Positions 1 to 11,109 are shown, numbered from the stretch's first letter. The stretch is 64,000 nt of DNA from Proteles cristata cristata (GCA_017311185.1 JAESUZ010001279.1:496001-560000), one strand, 5' to 3'. A program made the numbers and translations. The notes: generated from the letters alone by a model not told the origin.

Positions 1-141
1 GAGAGGGAGACACAGAATCTGAAACAGTCTCCAGGCTCTGAGCTAGCTGTCAGCCTGATGCGGGGCTCAAACCCAGGAACCGTGAGGTCATGACCTAAGC
101 CGAAGTTAGACACTTAATCGACTGAGCCACCCAGGTGCCCC
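1..141 (-). mobile_element. SINEC_Fc-type SINE, clipped by window edge
   Basis: Antisense copy whose tRNA-like head ends ccacccaggtgcccc. Its tail lies outside the window. Confidence 0.9.
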
Positions 142-272
142 TCGTCTCTGGTTTTCACTGTATTTGTGTTTCCATAGAGGCACCAGCATCATGACTCCAG
201 GAAGGGCATAAAGCAGCCATGGCCCTTGCTGGTGTCCTTTGCTTTGCAGGTCGACCTGTAATTATTTATTTA

Positions 273-460
273 TAAAAGTTTATTTATCTATTTTAAGAGA
301 GAGAGAGAAAGCATGAGCAGGGGAAGGGCAGAGAGAGGAGATTCTGCACTGCCAGCGCGGAGCCCGACACGGGGCTAGAACTCACAAACCAAACCACGAG
401 ATCATGACCTGAGCCGAAGTCCAACACTTAGCTGACGGTGCTTGGCCACCCAGGTGCTCC
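273..460 (-). mobile_element. SINEC_Fc-type SINE
   Basis: Complete antisense copy: T-rich tail, GA body and diverged tRNA head (cttggccacccaggtgctcc). Confidence 0.9.
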
Positions 461-491
461 AACCTGTGATTTTTTAAATATATTTATGTCC

Positions 492-717
492 CAGGGGCGC
501 CTGGGTGGCTTAGTTGGTTAAGTGACCGACTTTCACTTAGGTCATGATCTCGCGGTTCGTGGGTTCGAGCCCCGCGTTGGGCTCTGTGCTGACTGCCAGC
601 TCAGAGTCTGGAGCCTATTTCAGAATCTGTATCTCCCTCTCTCTCTGACCCTCCCCTGCTCACGCTGTCTCTCTCGTTCTCCTAGAAATAAATTTAAAAA
701 ATATTTTTTAAAAAATG
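492..717 (+). mobile_element. SINEC_Fc-type SINE
   Basis: Full-length sense copy with 11-bp target duplication tatttatgtcc (481-491 and 718-728). Confidence 0.93.
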
Positions 718-728
718 TATTTATGTCC

Positions 729-1340
729 TGCTTGTGGTGAGCATAACATAACATACAGAGTTGTCGAATTGCTGTGTGGTACACCTAAAACACTGTCAAC
801 TACAGTTCAATTTAAAAATTATAATATAGCAGCACTATCGACAATAGCCAAATTATGGAAAGAGCCCAAATGTCCATCAATTGATGAATGGATAAAGAAG
901 ATGTGGAATACTACTCAGTGATGAAAAAGAATGAAATCTTGCCATTTGCATCAACGTGGATGGAACTGGAGGGTATCATGCCAAGCAAAATAAGAGAGTC
1001 AAAGAAAGATACATGATTATACTCATGTGGAATTTGAGAGACTTAACAGATGAGCATAGGGGAAAGGAGAGAAGAATAAGATAAAAACAGAGCGGGAGGC
1101 AAACCATAAGAGATTCTTAAATACAGAGAACAAACTGAGGGTTGATAGGGGTTGGGGGAGAGTGGGGAAAATGGGTGATGAGCACTGAAGAGGGCACTTG
1201 CTAGGCTGAGCACTGGGTGTTGTATGTAAGTGATGAATCACTGAGTTCTACTCCTAAAAGCCAAGACTCCATTGCATATTACCCAACTTTTTGTTAGCTA
1301 ACTTTTGAATTAAAAAAAATTTTTTTTAAAGAAACTATAA
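729..1340 (+). mobile_element. L1 3' end
   Basis: A short L1 3'-UTR-like leader (729-825) is followed by the ORF2 C-terminus, readable as LSTIAKLWKEPKCPSIDEW, and a 3' UTR (gatgagcatagggg, gagcactgggtgttgtatgt) ending in an A-rich tail near 1325. Several frame breaks, no function. Confidence 0.8.
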
Positions 1341-1779
1341 TATAGCTAAACAAAACTAAACAAAATGAGTTTATGCAAATCCCGCTTCTTAGCCTCCAAA
1401 GCATTGCAGGCAGTTTACAATAAAATAATAATAAATCCGGTGGAATAAAGGAGAAATTCAGACTGCGGAAGAACTGATTCAGTAACCACAGAGCTAGTAC
1501 GTCCTGTTTTAAAATGCTCCTAAAGCCCCAGATAGAGAAAAGGGTCGGTGGCTAGAGACGCCAAGAGCAGATGACGCAGCTGAATTGAAGCGGCTTCATA
1601 CAGCCCGCTTTGAACTAGATTTCAACCCTGGAAAGACGACTACCTCCAGCCCCCAGTCAGGCATCTTGAATAAGAAGAAAAGCAAAACCAGAAAAGCAGA
1701 AGGCGATCAAACGCTTCCTTTCTATAAATAACTCCCCCTAGGGGAATAAACAGGCTCAGAGCTGGAGCATCGGCCCATT
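1341..1779. other. Unique sequence, no gene seen
   Basis: Non-repetitive, moderate GC, leading into the first CpG island. No splice-bounded open frame that I trust. Confidence 0.5.
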
Positions 1780-2310
1780 TCTTGGGGAACCCACCAGGAG
1801 CGCCCGCGCCTAGTGCCTGGGGAGCCGACCCGCACTTGACCCGCCAAGACGGAGCCCCGCAACCCGCGCGGCACGTACCTGTTACCAGGGCCAAGGGGGG
1901 GTGTGGGGGCGCGGCCGGGCCCTGCCTCCACCTGCGCCCGCCGCGCGCGGAGTGGCCGCCGAGGGCGGAACAGGTGGCCGCGGGGGCGACGGAAACAGAC
2001 AGTGGGAACGGCCAGGTAGGGATACCCCTCGGTGGGGCCCCACTGCCTCCGCAGGGCCCCAAATTCGCACCGCAGGCCACACTTCTGGCTCCACCGGGAG
2101 CACCTTCTCGGGGCCCTCCTCCCCTTGGCCGCCCAGAACACTGCCCCCAACCTTCTCCTGCCTGTCCTTAGGTCTTGCCTTCAATGTCAAAGTGTCACCT
2201 CCTCAGGGAGGTCTCGCTCAACCCCTAGGCTCGGTGAGCCCCGCTCCGCACCTTCCGCGCTCTCCCCCCTTCACCCACCTTGTAATCGCTGGGACCGCGC
2301 GTCTGCCTTC
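1780..2310. promoter_or_regulatory. CpG island, candidate promoter
   Basis: About 530 bp that is GC-rich with many CG dinucleotides, followed by a degraded L2-like fragment. On the minus strand there is a good splice donor, AACAG|GTACGT (exon side ends at 1879), so an untranslated first exon transcribed leftward is plausible. In human the gene upstream of RIPPLY3 is HLCS, which is divergent and has alternative 5' ends. Linking this island to HLCS is inference from gene order, as no HLCS coding exon is visible. Confidence 0.5.
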
Positions 2311-2395
2311 CCTTTGAGGTTGGAAACTCTCCAAAGGCAAGGACGGGATCGGTCTTTATTCCTGGTCCCTAGTGAAATGAAGGTGGCTGAACGGT
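2160..2395 (-). mobile_element. L2-like fragment beside CpG island
   Basis: gtgtcacctcctcagggagg and aaaggcaaggacgggatcgg resemble the antisense L2 3' region. Overlaps the right edge of the island. Confidence 0.4.
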
Positions 2396-3039
2396 TTGCT
2401 AGACGACAGGGGAAAGTAGCCAGACGGAGCCCCTCCTGATTCGATGTCCGGTGAAGGAGGTGCAGAGCGTGGGTTTAAATTGCTTACTTAGTGCATTTTT
2501 TGTCCTGGTGTCACTACGTCCTTCATCAGGAGCGTGACTGCGGTGCGGATGCACCCTTCCTTTGCTGGGGGCCCCTGGGAGATTTCCAGGGCTGCTCCCC
2601 GCAGGCTGTGCATGCGCAAGAACTTGAGCCTTCCCCAGCTGTGTTTTGGGGAATAGGGAATTCATTAAACTGTGGTAGGATCTACAATGACACATGGGGT
2701 CTCCCAGGAATACTGCCCCACCCCCCACCCCCAAGAAAAGAAAGGAGATAAATGCGAAAGGAATCCAGTCTGACCTCCAGGTAAGTAGCTGTGCGTGGCT
2801 TCAGGGCAGAGAACACCTCAACTTGAGATCTTCCCTCACTGCCAAGGTTTCCAGTAAAAACAGGAGAATTCAGGGGTGACCAGAGTCCCTGGCTTCAAGA
2901 ACAACTGCCAACAAATACAGAATATTTCACATCTGAGAGTTCTGTGATTTTGTTAAACAGTCTTCTGTTGTTGGACTGCTTTGTTGTTTTTTGTTTGGTT
3001 TTTTCCCCTAGTGATTGCTCACACAATGCCGGAGAGCAA
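2396..3039. other. Unique sequence, no gene seen
   Basis: Flank of the first CpG island. Short open frames lack family resemblance. Confidence 0.5.
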
Positions 3040-3215
3040 GGTCCGATACAAAACTTTTTGGCCACTTTTCTGGTAATTGATCTGGATATATTTCTACATT
3101 CCTGTAAGTGAAATTACTGGGTCAAAGGATATGAACCTAAGACTATTGCAACCTAAGGCCAAACTTCTTACCTTGAGTGTTGTATCATTTTATCTCCTAG
3201 TAGAGGACTAAGGGC
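3040..3215 (-). mobile_element. Old L1 fragment, antisense
   Basis: Contains gtgaaattactgggtcaaag, the common antisense L1 3' landmark. Heavily decayed. Confidence 0.45.
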
Positions 3216-3317
3216 TTACCCTAGTACAGCCTTTTAAAAAAGTCTTCCCTACAAAAAAATAAAATAAAAATAAATTTAAAAATCTTTACTCCTTTGACTA
3301 ATGAAAAATGATATCCC

Positions 3318-3530
3318 TTTTTTAAATTTTTTAAAAATGTTTTTGAGAGAGAGAGAGACAGAGCATGAACAGGGGAGAGGCAGACAGAGAGGGAGACACA
3401 GAATCCAAAGCAGGCTCCAGGCTCTGAGCTGTTAGCACAGAGCCCAACGCGGGGCTTGAACTCACGAGCCATGAGATCATGACCTGAGCGGAAGTTGGCC
3501 ACTAAACTGACTGAGCCACCCAGGCACCCT
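3318..3530 (-). mobile_element. SINEC_Fc-type SINE
   Basis: Full-length antisense copy ending gagccacccaggcaccct. Confidence 0.92.
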
Positions 3531-3558
3531 ATGGTATCTGTCTTTAAAAGAGCAGTTT

Positions 3559-3829
3559 GGGGCGCCTGGGTGGCTCAGTCGATTAAGCGTCCAACTTCGG
3601 CTTAGGTCATGATCTCACGGTTACTGGGTTCGAGCCCTGCGTCGAGCCCTGCGTTGGGCTGTGTGCTGACAGCCAGCTTAGAGCCTGGAGCCTGTTTCGG
3701 ATTCTATGTCTCCCCCTCTCTCTGACCCTCCCCTATTCACGCTGTCTCTCTCTCTCTCTCTGTCTCTCTCTGTCTCTCAGAAATAAATAAAACATTAATT
3801 TTTTTTTTTAAATAAGTAAATAAATAAAT
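3559..3829 (+). mobile_element. SINEC_Fc-type SINE
   Basis: Sense copy with a small internal duplication of cgagccctgcgt (about 3630-3655) and a long A/T tail. Duplication aaaagagcagttt at 3546-3558 and, with one change, 3830-3842. Confidence 0.93.
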
Positions 3830-3844
3830 AAAAGAACAGTTCTT

Positions 3845-4039
3845 GGGGCACCTGGGTGGCTCAGTTGATTAAGTGTCCAACTTCAGCTCAGGTCATGATC
3901 TCGCGGTTCATGGCTTCGAGCCCCGCATCAGGCTCTGTGCTGACAGCTCAGCCTGGAGCCTGCTTTGGATTCTGTGTCTTTCTCTTTCTCTGCCCCTCTC
4001 TTGCTCATACTCTGTCTCTCAAAGATAAATAAACATTAA
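3845..4039 (+). mobile_element. SINEC_Fc-type SINE
   Basis: Second sense copy at the same site as the one at 3559; the repeat aagaacagttctt (3832-3844) recurs diverged at 4040-4052. Confidence 0.92.
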
Positions 4040-4089
4040 AAGAGTAGTTCTTCTTTCCTTTTGAATTACTAGAAAAACTTTTTTCTTTT

Positions 4090-4228
4090 TTTTAACTTTT
4101 TTTTATGTTTTCTTTATTTCTGAGAGAGAGAGAGAGAAAGAGAGAGAGTATGAGCAGGGGAGGGTCAGAGAGAACCGTGAGATCATGACCTGAGCCCAAG
4201 TTGGACGCTCAACCGACTGAGCCCCTTA
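4090..4228 (-). mobile_element. SINEC_Fc-type SINE with internal deletion
   Basis: Antisense copy that jumps from the GA body (gggtcagagaga) straight to accgtgagatcatgacctga, losing about 65 bp. Confidence 0.85.
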
Positions 4229-4487
4229 ACTTTTTTTTCAGTGTTTTACTGGTCGTTTGCATTTCTTCACTTGTGAAGAAGATTTACAATGCACATTTAA
4301 CAAGAGAAATAAATAGAATATTGCCAAAACGTGTGTACTTCTTATCTATCCCATCCCCCGACTCCTCATGCTCAATATTGCATTTATCATTTCCTTGCTT
4401 TAAAACATACATCTTAAATACAAATGAATCCCTACAAAGTACATTGTTTCAGTTTAGCTTCATTAATAATTCAATAAGTGCACTTTT

Positions 4488-4676
4488 GGGAACGCCAGGT
4501 GGCTCAGTCGATAAAGTATCTGACTCTTGATTTGGGCTCCGGTCGTGATCTCACAGTCAGGGGTTCGAGCCCTACATTGGGCACTGTGACAACAAGGAGG
4601 CTGCTTGGGATTCTCTCTCTCCCCCTATCTCTGCCTCTCCCCTGCTCGAGCTCTCTGTCAAAAATAAATAAATACA
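4488..4676 (+). mobile_element. SINE, older subfamily
   Basis: Sense copy of the diverged type (actcttgatttgggctccgg). Adjacent to a second SINE. Confidence 0.85.
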
Positions 4677-4910
4677 GGGCGCCTGGGTGGCTCAGTCGGT
4701 TAGCGTCCGACTTCGGCTCAGGTCGTGATCTCACGTTTCGTGGGTTTGAGCCCCACATCAGGCTCTGTGCCGACAGCTAGCTCAGAGCCTGGAGCCTGTT
4801 TCAGACTCTGTGTCTCCCTCTCTCTCTAACCCTCCCCTGCTCACGCTGTCTCTCCCAGAAATAAATTTTTAAAAATTTTTAAAAAATAAATAAATACACA
4901 TTTTTAAAAA
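4677..4910 (+). mobile_element. SINEC_Fc-type SINE
   Basis: Sense copy directly after the previous SINE's A-tail. The pair shares outer duplications aataagtgcactt (4473-4485) and aataagtgtactt (4911-4923). Confidence 0.9.
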
Positions 4911-5325
4911 AATAAGTGTACTTCCTAACCTTGCATTTTTCTACGCAATCTTTCTAAGATTTACACATATAATTCTGCACAGATGCATCATAGTCATTCT
5001 CACTGCTATATACCATTCAAGTGTATGACCACCACATCATTTATTTAGTCATTGTCCAGATGATGGACGTGGAGTTATTCCCAATTTGTTTGCTCTGACA
5101 GACAGTGCTGCTCTGAACATCCCCTTGTCTCCAGAGCCCGTGGGCAAACACTTCTCCAGATGTGGACCCAGGAGAGGGATTGCTGGGCTGAGCTCATAAC
5201 ATTCCGTTTTAAAAGAAAACACTACACTGTTTTCCAAAGTAGTTATACCAATTTACCTCCCATTACCAGTGTTTTTTATGTTTTCAACTGAATATCCTTT
5301 AGGCCAAATGGTTGTTCTTGTCTCT

Positions 5326-5532
5326 TTTTTTAATGTTTATTTATTTATTTTGAGAGAGAGAAAGTGAGCAGAGGAGGGGCAGAGTGAGAGGGAGACGGAC
5401 TCCCTAGCAGGCTCTGTCTGCATCGTCAGCGAGGACTCCGATGCGGGGCTCGAACCCACGAACCGGGAGATCATGACCTGAGCCGAAATCAAGAGTCAGA
5501 GGCTTAACCGATTGAGCCTCCCGGGCACCCCC
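5326..5532 (-). mobile_element. SINEC_Fc-type SINE
   Basis: Antisense full-length copy ending attgagcctcccgggcaccc. Confidence 0.9.
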
Positions 5533-5771
5533 ATGCTTGTTCTTTTTGATTTTTAATTTATACTGATTCCCACAACTGCCTTGGAGAATTGTGAGGTTGT
5601 TGAACACAAAACTTCATGTTGTGGTTCTGACAAGAATCGTCAGGAGGCAGTGAGCCAGCTAGTGACAAAGCCCTTATTGTCTACCATCCAGCTTTAGGCC
5701 GTGGTGGCTTCGATTAGACCCATGGTTCTTGGGACAGTGGCAGCGGGTTACTAACCTATGAGGTCTGCTGT

Positions 5772-5840
5772 GGGGGCCCGGGTGGCTCAGCCAGTTGAGT
5801 GTCTTGCTGTGAGCCTGGTGTGGGGAGTTTCCTTAGTGAC
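5772..5840 (+). mobile_element. SINE head fragment
   Basis: Only a diverged tRNA-like head (gggcccgggtggctcagcca, gttgagtgtct) is recognisable. Confidence 0.5.
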
Positions 5841-6055
5841 ACAGAGTCCTTTGCACAGCAGCTCAGCCAGCGGCTCTCAGGATCTCCTATTTGTAGCCCT
5901 ATGCTGTCACCTCCCCCGTCACATACAACCTGCTATTTAAATCAGCCACTCTCAGTGTCTTGAACTACGACTCTTCTTGAAGCTTATAAAAACATTCAGA
6001 CACTCTTTGGATTGGGGTTCATAGTTGTGGGCATTTACTCTAAAAATGGTAACAA

Positions 6056-6180
6056 CCGCCGCCTGGGTGGTTCAGTTGGTTGAGTGTCCGACTCTTGATT
6101 TCTGTTCAGGTCATGATCCCAGCATCCTGGGATTAAGCCCCGTGTTGGGCTCCATGCTGAGTGTGTAATCTGCTTAAGAG

Positions 6181-6225
<45 letters not shown>

Positions 6226-6281
6226 GCCCTTCTCCCTGGCTTTTGCACTCTCTGTCTCTAAAAATAAAAAATAATAATAAA
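6056..6281 (+). mobile_element. SINE, older subfamily
   Basis: Sense copy with expanded CT tract and perfect duplication taaaaatggtaacaa (6041-6055, 6282-6296). Confidence 0.93.
6187..6222. repeat. (CT)n tract in SINE body
   Basis: Uninterrupted CT dinucleotide expansion of about 36 bp within the SINE at 6056-6281. Confidence 0.9.
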
Positions 6282-6350
6282 TAAAAATGGTAACAAAAGA
6301 AATTATATTCATAAAGATATTGATAGCAATATTGTTTTGGAGTAATTTTT

Positions 6351-6563
6351 TTTTTTAATGTTTTATTTATTTCTAGGAGAGAGAGAGAGACAGCGTGAGC
6401 AGGGGAGGGTCAGAGAGAGAGGGAGTCACAGACTTGAAACAGGCTCCAGGCTCTGAGCTGGCAGTCAGCACAGAGCCCGACATGGGGCTCGAACCCACGA
6501 ACCGCGAGATCATGACCTAAGCGAAAGTCGGACGCTTAACCGACTAAGCCACCCAGGCGCCCC
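6351..6563 (-). mobile_element. Young SINEC_Fc subfamily
   Basis: Antisense copy with young-subfamily marks tttctaggag and gaaagtcggacgcttaaccg. Near-perfect duplication tgttttggagtaatttt on both sides. Confidence 0.94.
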
Positions 6564-6629
6564 TGTTTCGGAGTAATTTTTTAATTAGATTTTTTATTTT
6601 TAAAACTAGTTTATTTATTTACTTTAAAA

Positions 6630-6843
6630 TTTTTAATGTTTATTTAATTTTGAAGGAGAGAGAGAGGCAGACAGAGCATGCGTGGGGGGAGGGGGAGAAA
6701 GAGAGGGAAAGGCAGAATCCCAAGCAAGCTGCAGGCTCTGAGCTTCAGCACAGAGCCCGACGTGGGGCTTAAATTCACAAGCCATGAAATCATGACCTGA
6801 ACCGAAGTTGGACACTTAACCGACTGGGCCACCCAGGCGCCCC
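6630..6843 (-). mobile_element. SINEC_Fc-type SINE
   Basis: Antisense copy, diverged (gactgggccacccaggcgcc). Confidence 0.9.
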
Positions 6844-6863
6844 AAATTATTATTTTAAAGTAA

Positions 6864-7230
6864 TCTCTAACAATGAAATCTGGCCATGTGTAGCCACATG
6901 GATGGACCTTGAGGGTGTTATGCTGAGCGAAATAAGTCAGGCAGAGAAAGACAAATATCATATGTGTGCACGTATAGGAGGATTAGGAGGAGCTTAACAG
7001 AGGACCAAGGGGGAGAAGAAGGGCGGAAATGGTGGGGGAAAAGGAGAGAGGCAAACCATGAGAGACTTGAATGCTGACAAAAACTGAGGACTGATGGATG
7101 TGGGGGGGAGGGGGGATGGGCATGGAGGAGGACACTTGTGGGGATGAGCACTGGGTGTTATGTGGAAACTAATTTGACAATAAACTATTTGTAAAAAATA
7201 AAATAAAATAAAATAAAGGAACAAACAATT
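6864..7230 (+). mobile_element. L1 3' end
   Basis: Short 5'-truncated L1: ORF2 terminus (gatggaccttgagggtgtta), purine-rich 3' UTR, gatgagcactgggtgttatg and an AAAATA-rich tail to about 7218. Followed by an (AAAT)n run to 7270. Confidence 0.8.
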
Positions 7231-7263
7231 CATTGTAACAAAAAAAATAAATAAATAAATAAA

Positions 7264-7359
7264 TAAATAAAGTAATCTCTGTACCTCACATGGGGCTCAA
7301 ACTCCTAACCCCAGATCAAGAGTCAAATGTTGTACCAACTGAGCCACCCAGGCACCCCC
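7264..7359 (-). mobile_element. Short tRNA-derived SINE (old type)
   Basis: Head-only antisense element without the CT body: taatctctgtacctcacatg to gagccacccaggcacccc. Confidence 0.75.
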
Positions 7360-7662
7360 TTATTGGAAAATTTTAAAGGTTCACCAGTAGGAAACAGTGT
7401 GAGTGTGTCCACTAAGTGGGACAAGGTGTCACTCAGACTTTTCTTCTTCCCTGAACCATTTGCATTTAGTTGCAGAAATCATGACTCTTCACCCCTAAGT
7501 ATTTCAGGATACATTTCCTAAGAACAAGAAGGTTCTCTTACACAACCGCATTGCAATGTTCAAATGTAGAAAACTGAACATTGATCAAAGGCCAATAGCT
7601 CATTCAATACATGCTCATATTTTGCCAGTTGTCCCAATAACATCCTTTATGGCAGTATTATC

Positions 7663-7783
7663 TCTGACAGCTCAGAGCCTGGAGCCTGCTTTGGACTCTT
7701 TCTCTCTCTCTCTCTGACCCTCCCCTGCTCACCTTGTCTCTATCTCTCTCTCAGAAATAAATAAAACATTTAAAAAATATAGG
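7663..7783 (+). mobile_element. SINEC_Fc-type SINE, 5'-truncated
   Basis: Begins at ctgacagctcagagcctgga; the tRNA head is missing. Confidence 0.85.
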
Positions 7784-8139
7784 AGCCAAGATATGGACAC
7801 AGGAATGCTCCTGGCTCTTGGAGTTGCCCTGTTCCCAAGTTCTTTCAGCAGGCAGGTCTAGGAAGTGGATTCTGATCCACAGAGCTCTGCTTCCAATCCA
7901 CACACCTCTTCCTTGCTGTCCCTCCCTCCGTGTTCGTAACACCCTACTCCCAGTGAAAATCCTGCTCCCATCAGTGTGATATTCACCAGTTCACTTAGTC
8001 CCACAAAACGCTGAAAATATTTCCAGAATTGCTATACCAGACCACCGCCAACTAAGCGAAGTTCAAAATTTCTTTGTAGTTGTGTCGCCTGTTTACACAC
8101 AGAAGGTGTACAAAGATCTCTGTTCAAAAGTAATTTGGC

Positions 8140-8354
8140 GAGGCGCCTGGGTGGCTTAGTCGGTTAAGCGTCCGACTTTCGCTTAGGTCATGATCTCGCG
8201 GTTCGTGGGTTCGAGCCCCGCGTCGGGCTCTGTGCTGACCGCCAGCTCAGAGCCTGGAGCCTGTTTCAGTCTGTGACTCCCTCTCTCTCTGACCCTCCCC
8301 TGCTCACGCTGTCTCTCTCTCTCCTAGAAATAAATAAAAACATTAAAAAAAAAA
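8140..8354 (+). mobile_element. Young SINEC_Fc subfamily
   Basis: Sense copy with duplication aaaagtaatttgg on both sides (8126-8138, 8355-8367). Confidence 0.94.
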
Positions 8355-8369
8355 AAAAGTAATTTGGGT

Positions 8370-9445
8370 TTACTTTCTCCCTTGCAGTTAATTTACTATA
8401 CCATTTAGTTCATTTGTTTACTTCTGTGCATATTAGATTTTAGTTTTCTCTTTCCTCATCTTTGTTAATTTAATTTTACTTTTTGAATATTAAAGCATCC
8501 AAGTTTCTAGAAGTCTAAACCACCCCCCAAAAGTATGCTTGAATATATGTCATTTCCTCTTAAGAGTTTCACCCCATTCCCACCCATCCACTGTAAGTAA
8601 CCAATTAGTTTCTAGTTGATTCTTATGTTTGTTAGTTTTACTAAAAATAAGCAGATACTTGAATATTTTACTATTTACCCTTATTTTACAGAAAAATAGC
8701 ATGTGTGTACTTTTTTGTATGTAGCTTTTCCCACTTATCAGTATATAAAGAAATCACTCGTATCGGCTCATAGAGCTCTTCCTCACTCGTTTTAACAACT
8801 GCATAGCACTTCCTGGTGAGGATGTATCAGCTTAGCCAACCCATTGCCTATGTACTGGCACTGAAATGGTTTCCAAAACTTTGTCATTGCAAATAATGCT
8901 GCGATAGGTTAACTTTGTACATACATCTGCTTTCATATTGGCGTAGGTGTTTCTTGAGGCTGAGTTTCTGGCTGTGAAACTGCTGAGTCAAAGGGCAAAC
9001 ACCTATCAAGCTTTGTCAGACGTTGTCAAATTCCCGCCTACAAGGGCCATTCCATCCTGCGGTCCCACCAGCAATGTGAGTGCCACACAGCCTGTCCTCT
9101 CGCTTTTCACTTTTGCAAACTGGATTGTTAGAAATGATATTTCAGAGTAATATGCATTTCTATATGAGAAGAACCCAACATCTTTTCATTTATGAGCCTA
9201 TTTTATACTATTTTTGCTGATTGTCCATTCAAGTCTCGTCTTTTTTAAAACTGTTACTTTGATCTCTGGCTCCCCCAGTCTTATTTACTTACTTGGGATA
9301 TTAACCCTTTGTCTGCGACATACGTTGCAAACATTTTCTCCCCGTCTTTGAGTTTCTCTCCAGGAGGCTTTTGTTTGCCTATAAAACCGTTTTTGTTTGT
9401 CAATGTTGGTAAACGTAGCAATATGTATTTTTTTCCTCGCGTCTG
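8370..9445 (-). mobile_element. Old L1 (L1M-type) 3' part, antisense
   Basis: Degraded L1 read on the minus strand. On the + strand it shows the familiar antisense landmarks gcaaataatgctgcgatagg, ctgctgagtcaaagggcaaa and tattaaccctttgtctgcga. It runs directly into the 9.45 kb CpG island. Confidence 0.65.
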
Positions 9446-9449
9446 GATT

Positions 9450-9960
9450 TGGGTCATTGGAAAGCCTCCGCCACGTCCACGCTGCAGAAAACTCTTCCGT
9501 GTTTTCCGGCCGCCACCACCTGCACCTGGCACGCGCACGTGCGACTTTGACCGAGCCTGCGGCGGGCGGGGCGCCCCAACGCGGGCCTCTGGGCGGCGGC
9601 GGGCCGCGCGTGCGCACCGAGGGGCGAGTGGAGGAGCTGCCCGGGGGACCCGCAGGGGGGAGCGCGAGGGCGGCGGCGCTGCGGGTCGCGCGGGTTTCCT
9701 CGCCGCCCCTCCGCAAGCGTCGCCCCCTCCGCGAGGGTCTTCCCACCGCCCTCGCTGCAGCCCCGCGGCCGGGACCTCGCCCCGCCCCGTCCCCGCGGCG
9801 GCCGGATTGGAGGCGGGCCGGCTCCTCCGCCTGGGTCGCCCTGGCGTCCCCGCCGCGCGCTGCGGGGCCTGGGGCCGCGGGAGGGCGTGCGACACGGGGG
9901 CCGTAGGGGCGCCCGGCGGGACCACGCTGTTGCGGAAATAGCCTTTCGGGGCCTCTCTGC
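9450..9960. promoter_or_regulatory. CpG island, candidate promoter
   Basis: About 510 bp of CG-dense sequence with Sp1-like GC boxes (cggggcg, ccgccccg), starting abruptly at the edge of an antisense old L1 and ending just before a young SINE. Long open frames on both strands are a GC artefact. It could be another 5' end of the divergent upstream neighbour (HLCS inferred) or a bidirectional promoter. No clear splice donor settles the direction. Confidence 0.5.
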
Positions 9961-10001
9961 CCCCAGCCTCCTGTCCCCTGCGTTGCCCCTTGTTGACTTT
10001 T

Positions 10002-10212
10002 GTTTTGTTTTGTTTTATTTATTTCTAGGAGAGAGAGAGACAGCGTGAGCAGGGGAGGGTCAGAGAGAGAGGGAGTCACAGACTGAAACAGGCTCCAGGC
10101 TCTGAGCTGGCCGTCAGCACAGAGCCCGACGCGGGGCTCGAACCCACGAACCGCGAGATCATGACCCAAGCGAAAGTTGGACGCTTAACCGACTAAGCCA
10201 CCCAGGCGCGTC
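10002..10212 (-). mobile_element. Young SINEC_Fc subfamily
   Basis: Antisense copy flanked by perfect ccttgttgactttt (9988-10001, 10213-10226). Tail carries (TTTTG)n. Confidence 0.95.
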
Positions 10213-10226
10213 CCTTGTTGACTTTT

Positions 10227-11109
10227 TTTTAAACCCTCCTTCAGGCAGCCCTCCAGTCTTACAACTGCCTAATAGGTTCTACCTCGGGATGCTCAGCAAA
10301 AATAGACCCTCCGCCGGCCTTCTCGGGTCGTTCTCCCTGAGGGGCTTCTCTCTCCCGGTACCAAACACGTGGTGCCTTGTCCTTGCCAACACCAACCGCC
10401 AGGCCCCCGGTTCTCTGCCCTCACTTCAGACGCTGGCCACGGATGGGTGCCCGGGCCACCCACATTTCTGCCCCTCCGACTGTAAATTCCTGAGTTCCCA
10501 CGCCTACCCCCTGCAGGTCGGTGGTTGCCCCCAGAACACTCAGACCTCAGGAAAGGGCTTTCCTTACTGTTAGTGAAGGAGGCAGCTCAGGAACAGCCTG
10601 GGGAAGGGAAGCGCGGGAGGTGCAGAGCTCCGATGCCTTTATCCGCGGCCCCACTCTGGCAGCCCCTAACCCTGAACCCTTATGTTTCAGGGTTTTTGGG
10701 ATTTCATTTAGAGAGGTGGAGGGTGAGGTCGGTGAAAACCCTCTTCTAGGTTGGTTCCCAGCTCCCAGCCCCCATCCTGAGCCCTCTGGGAACCCACAAC
10801 TGTCTCCTCATTCACAAAAACTCAGCTGTGGTTGCCCTTGCTGGGAACTTGCAGGGGTTTAGGAACTTTGTGCCAGGAATTGGGGACAAAGACTCAATGC
10901 ATTGTTTATTATACCCCACTCCCCCAAAGCCATAACCTGAGCTAATCCTGAGAAAGACTTCAGACAAATCCCAACAGGGGAGCATTCTACAAAATACTTC
11001 ACCTGACCCTAACATTGTCCCAGTCATTCAAGACTAGGAGAATCTGAGAGGTTTTCACAGCCAAAAGGAGCCCAAATTTATGGTTATGTGTAATGTGGAG
11101 TGTGTCTAC
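10227..11109. other. Unique sequence, no gene seen
   Basis: Nearly 0.9 kb without SINEs just right of the second CpG island, GC about average, with several overlapping short open frames but no recognised protein. Confidence 0.5.

Larger units (their letters stand above)
4229..5325 (-). mobile_element. Old L1 fragments, antisense, split by two SINEs
   Basis: 4926-5325 shows antisense L1 landmarks (cattcaagtgtatgaccacc, gattgctgggctgagctcat, gttttccaaagtagttatac). 4229-4472 may belong to the same element. SINEs occupy 4488-4910. Confidence 0.5.

Noticed and set aside
1640..2439. Overlapping 100-146 codon frames on both strands at the first island
   Set aside because: Same GC effect; no domain, start context or splice structure supports a protein.
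8140..8230. tRNA genes in SINE heads (A box and B box present)
   Set aside because: The heads are tRNA-derived but are fused to a CT body and A-tail and repeat about 90 times; they are SINEs, not tRNA genes.
9281..10169. Open frames of 169-294 codons across the 9.45 kb island
   Set aside because: They run through an antisense L1, the island and a SINE in one frame, and are compositional artefacts.
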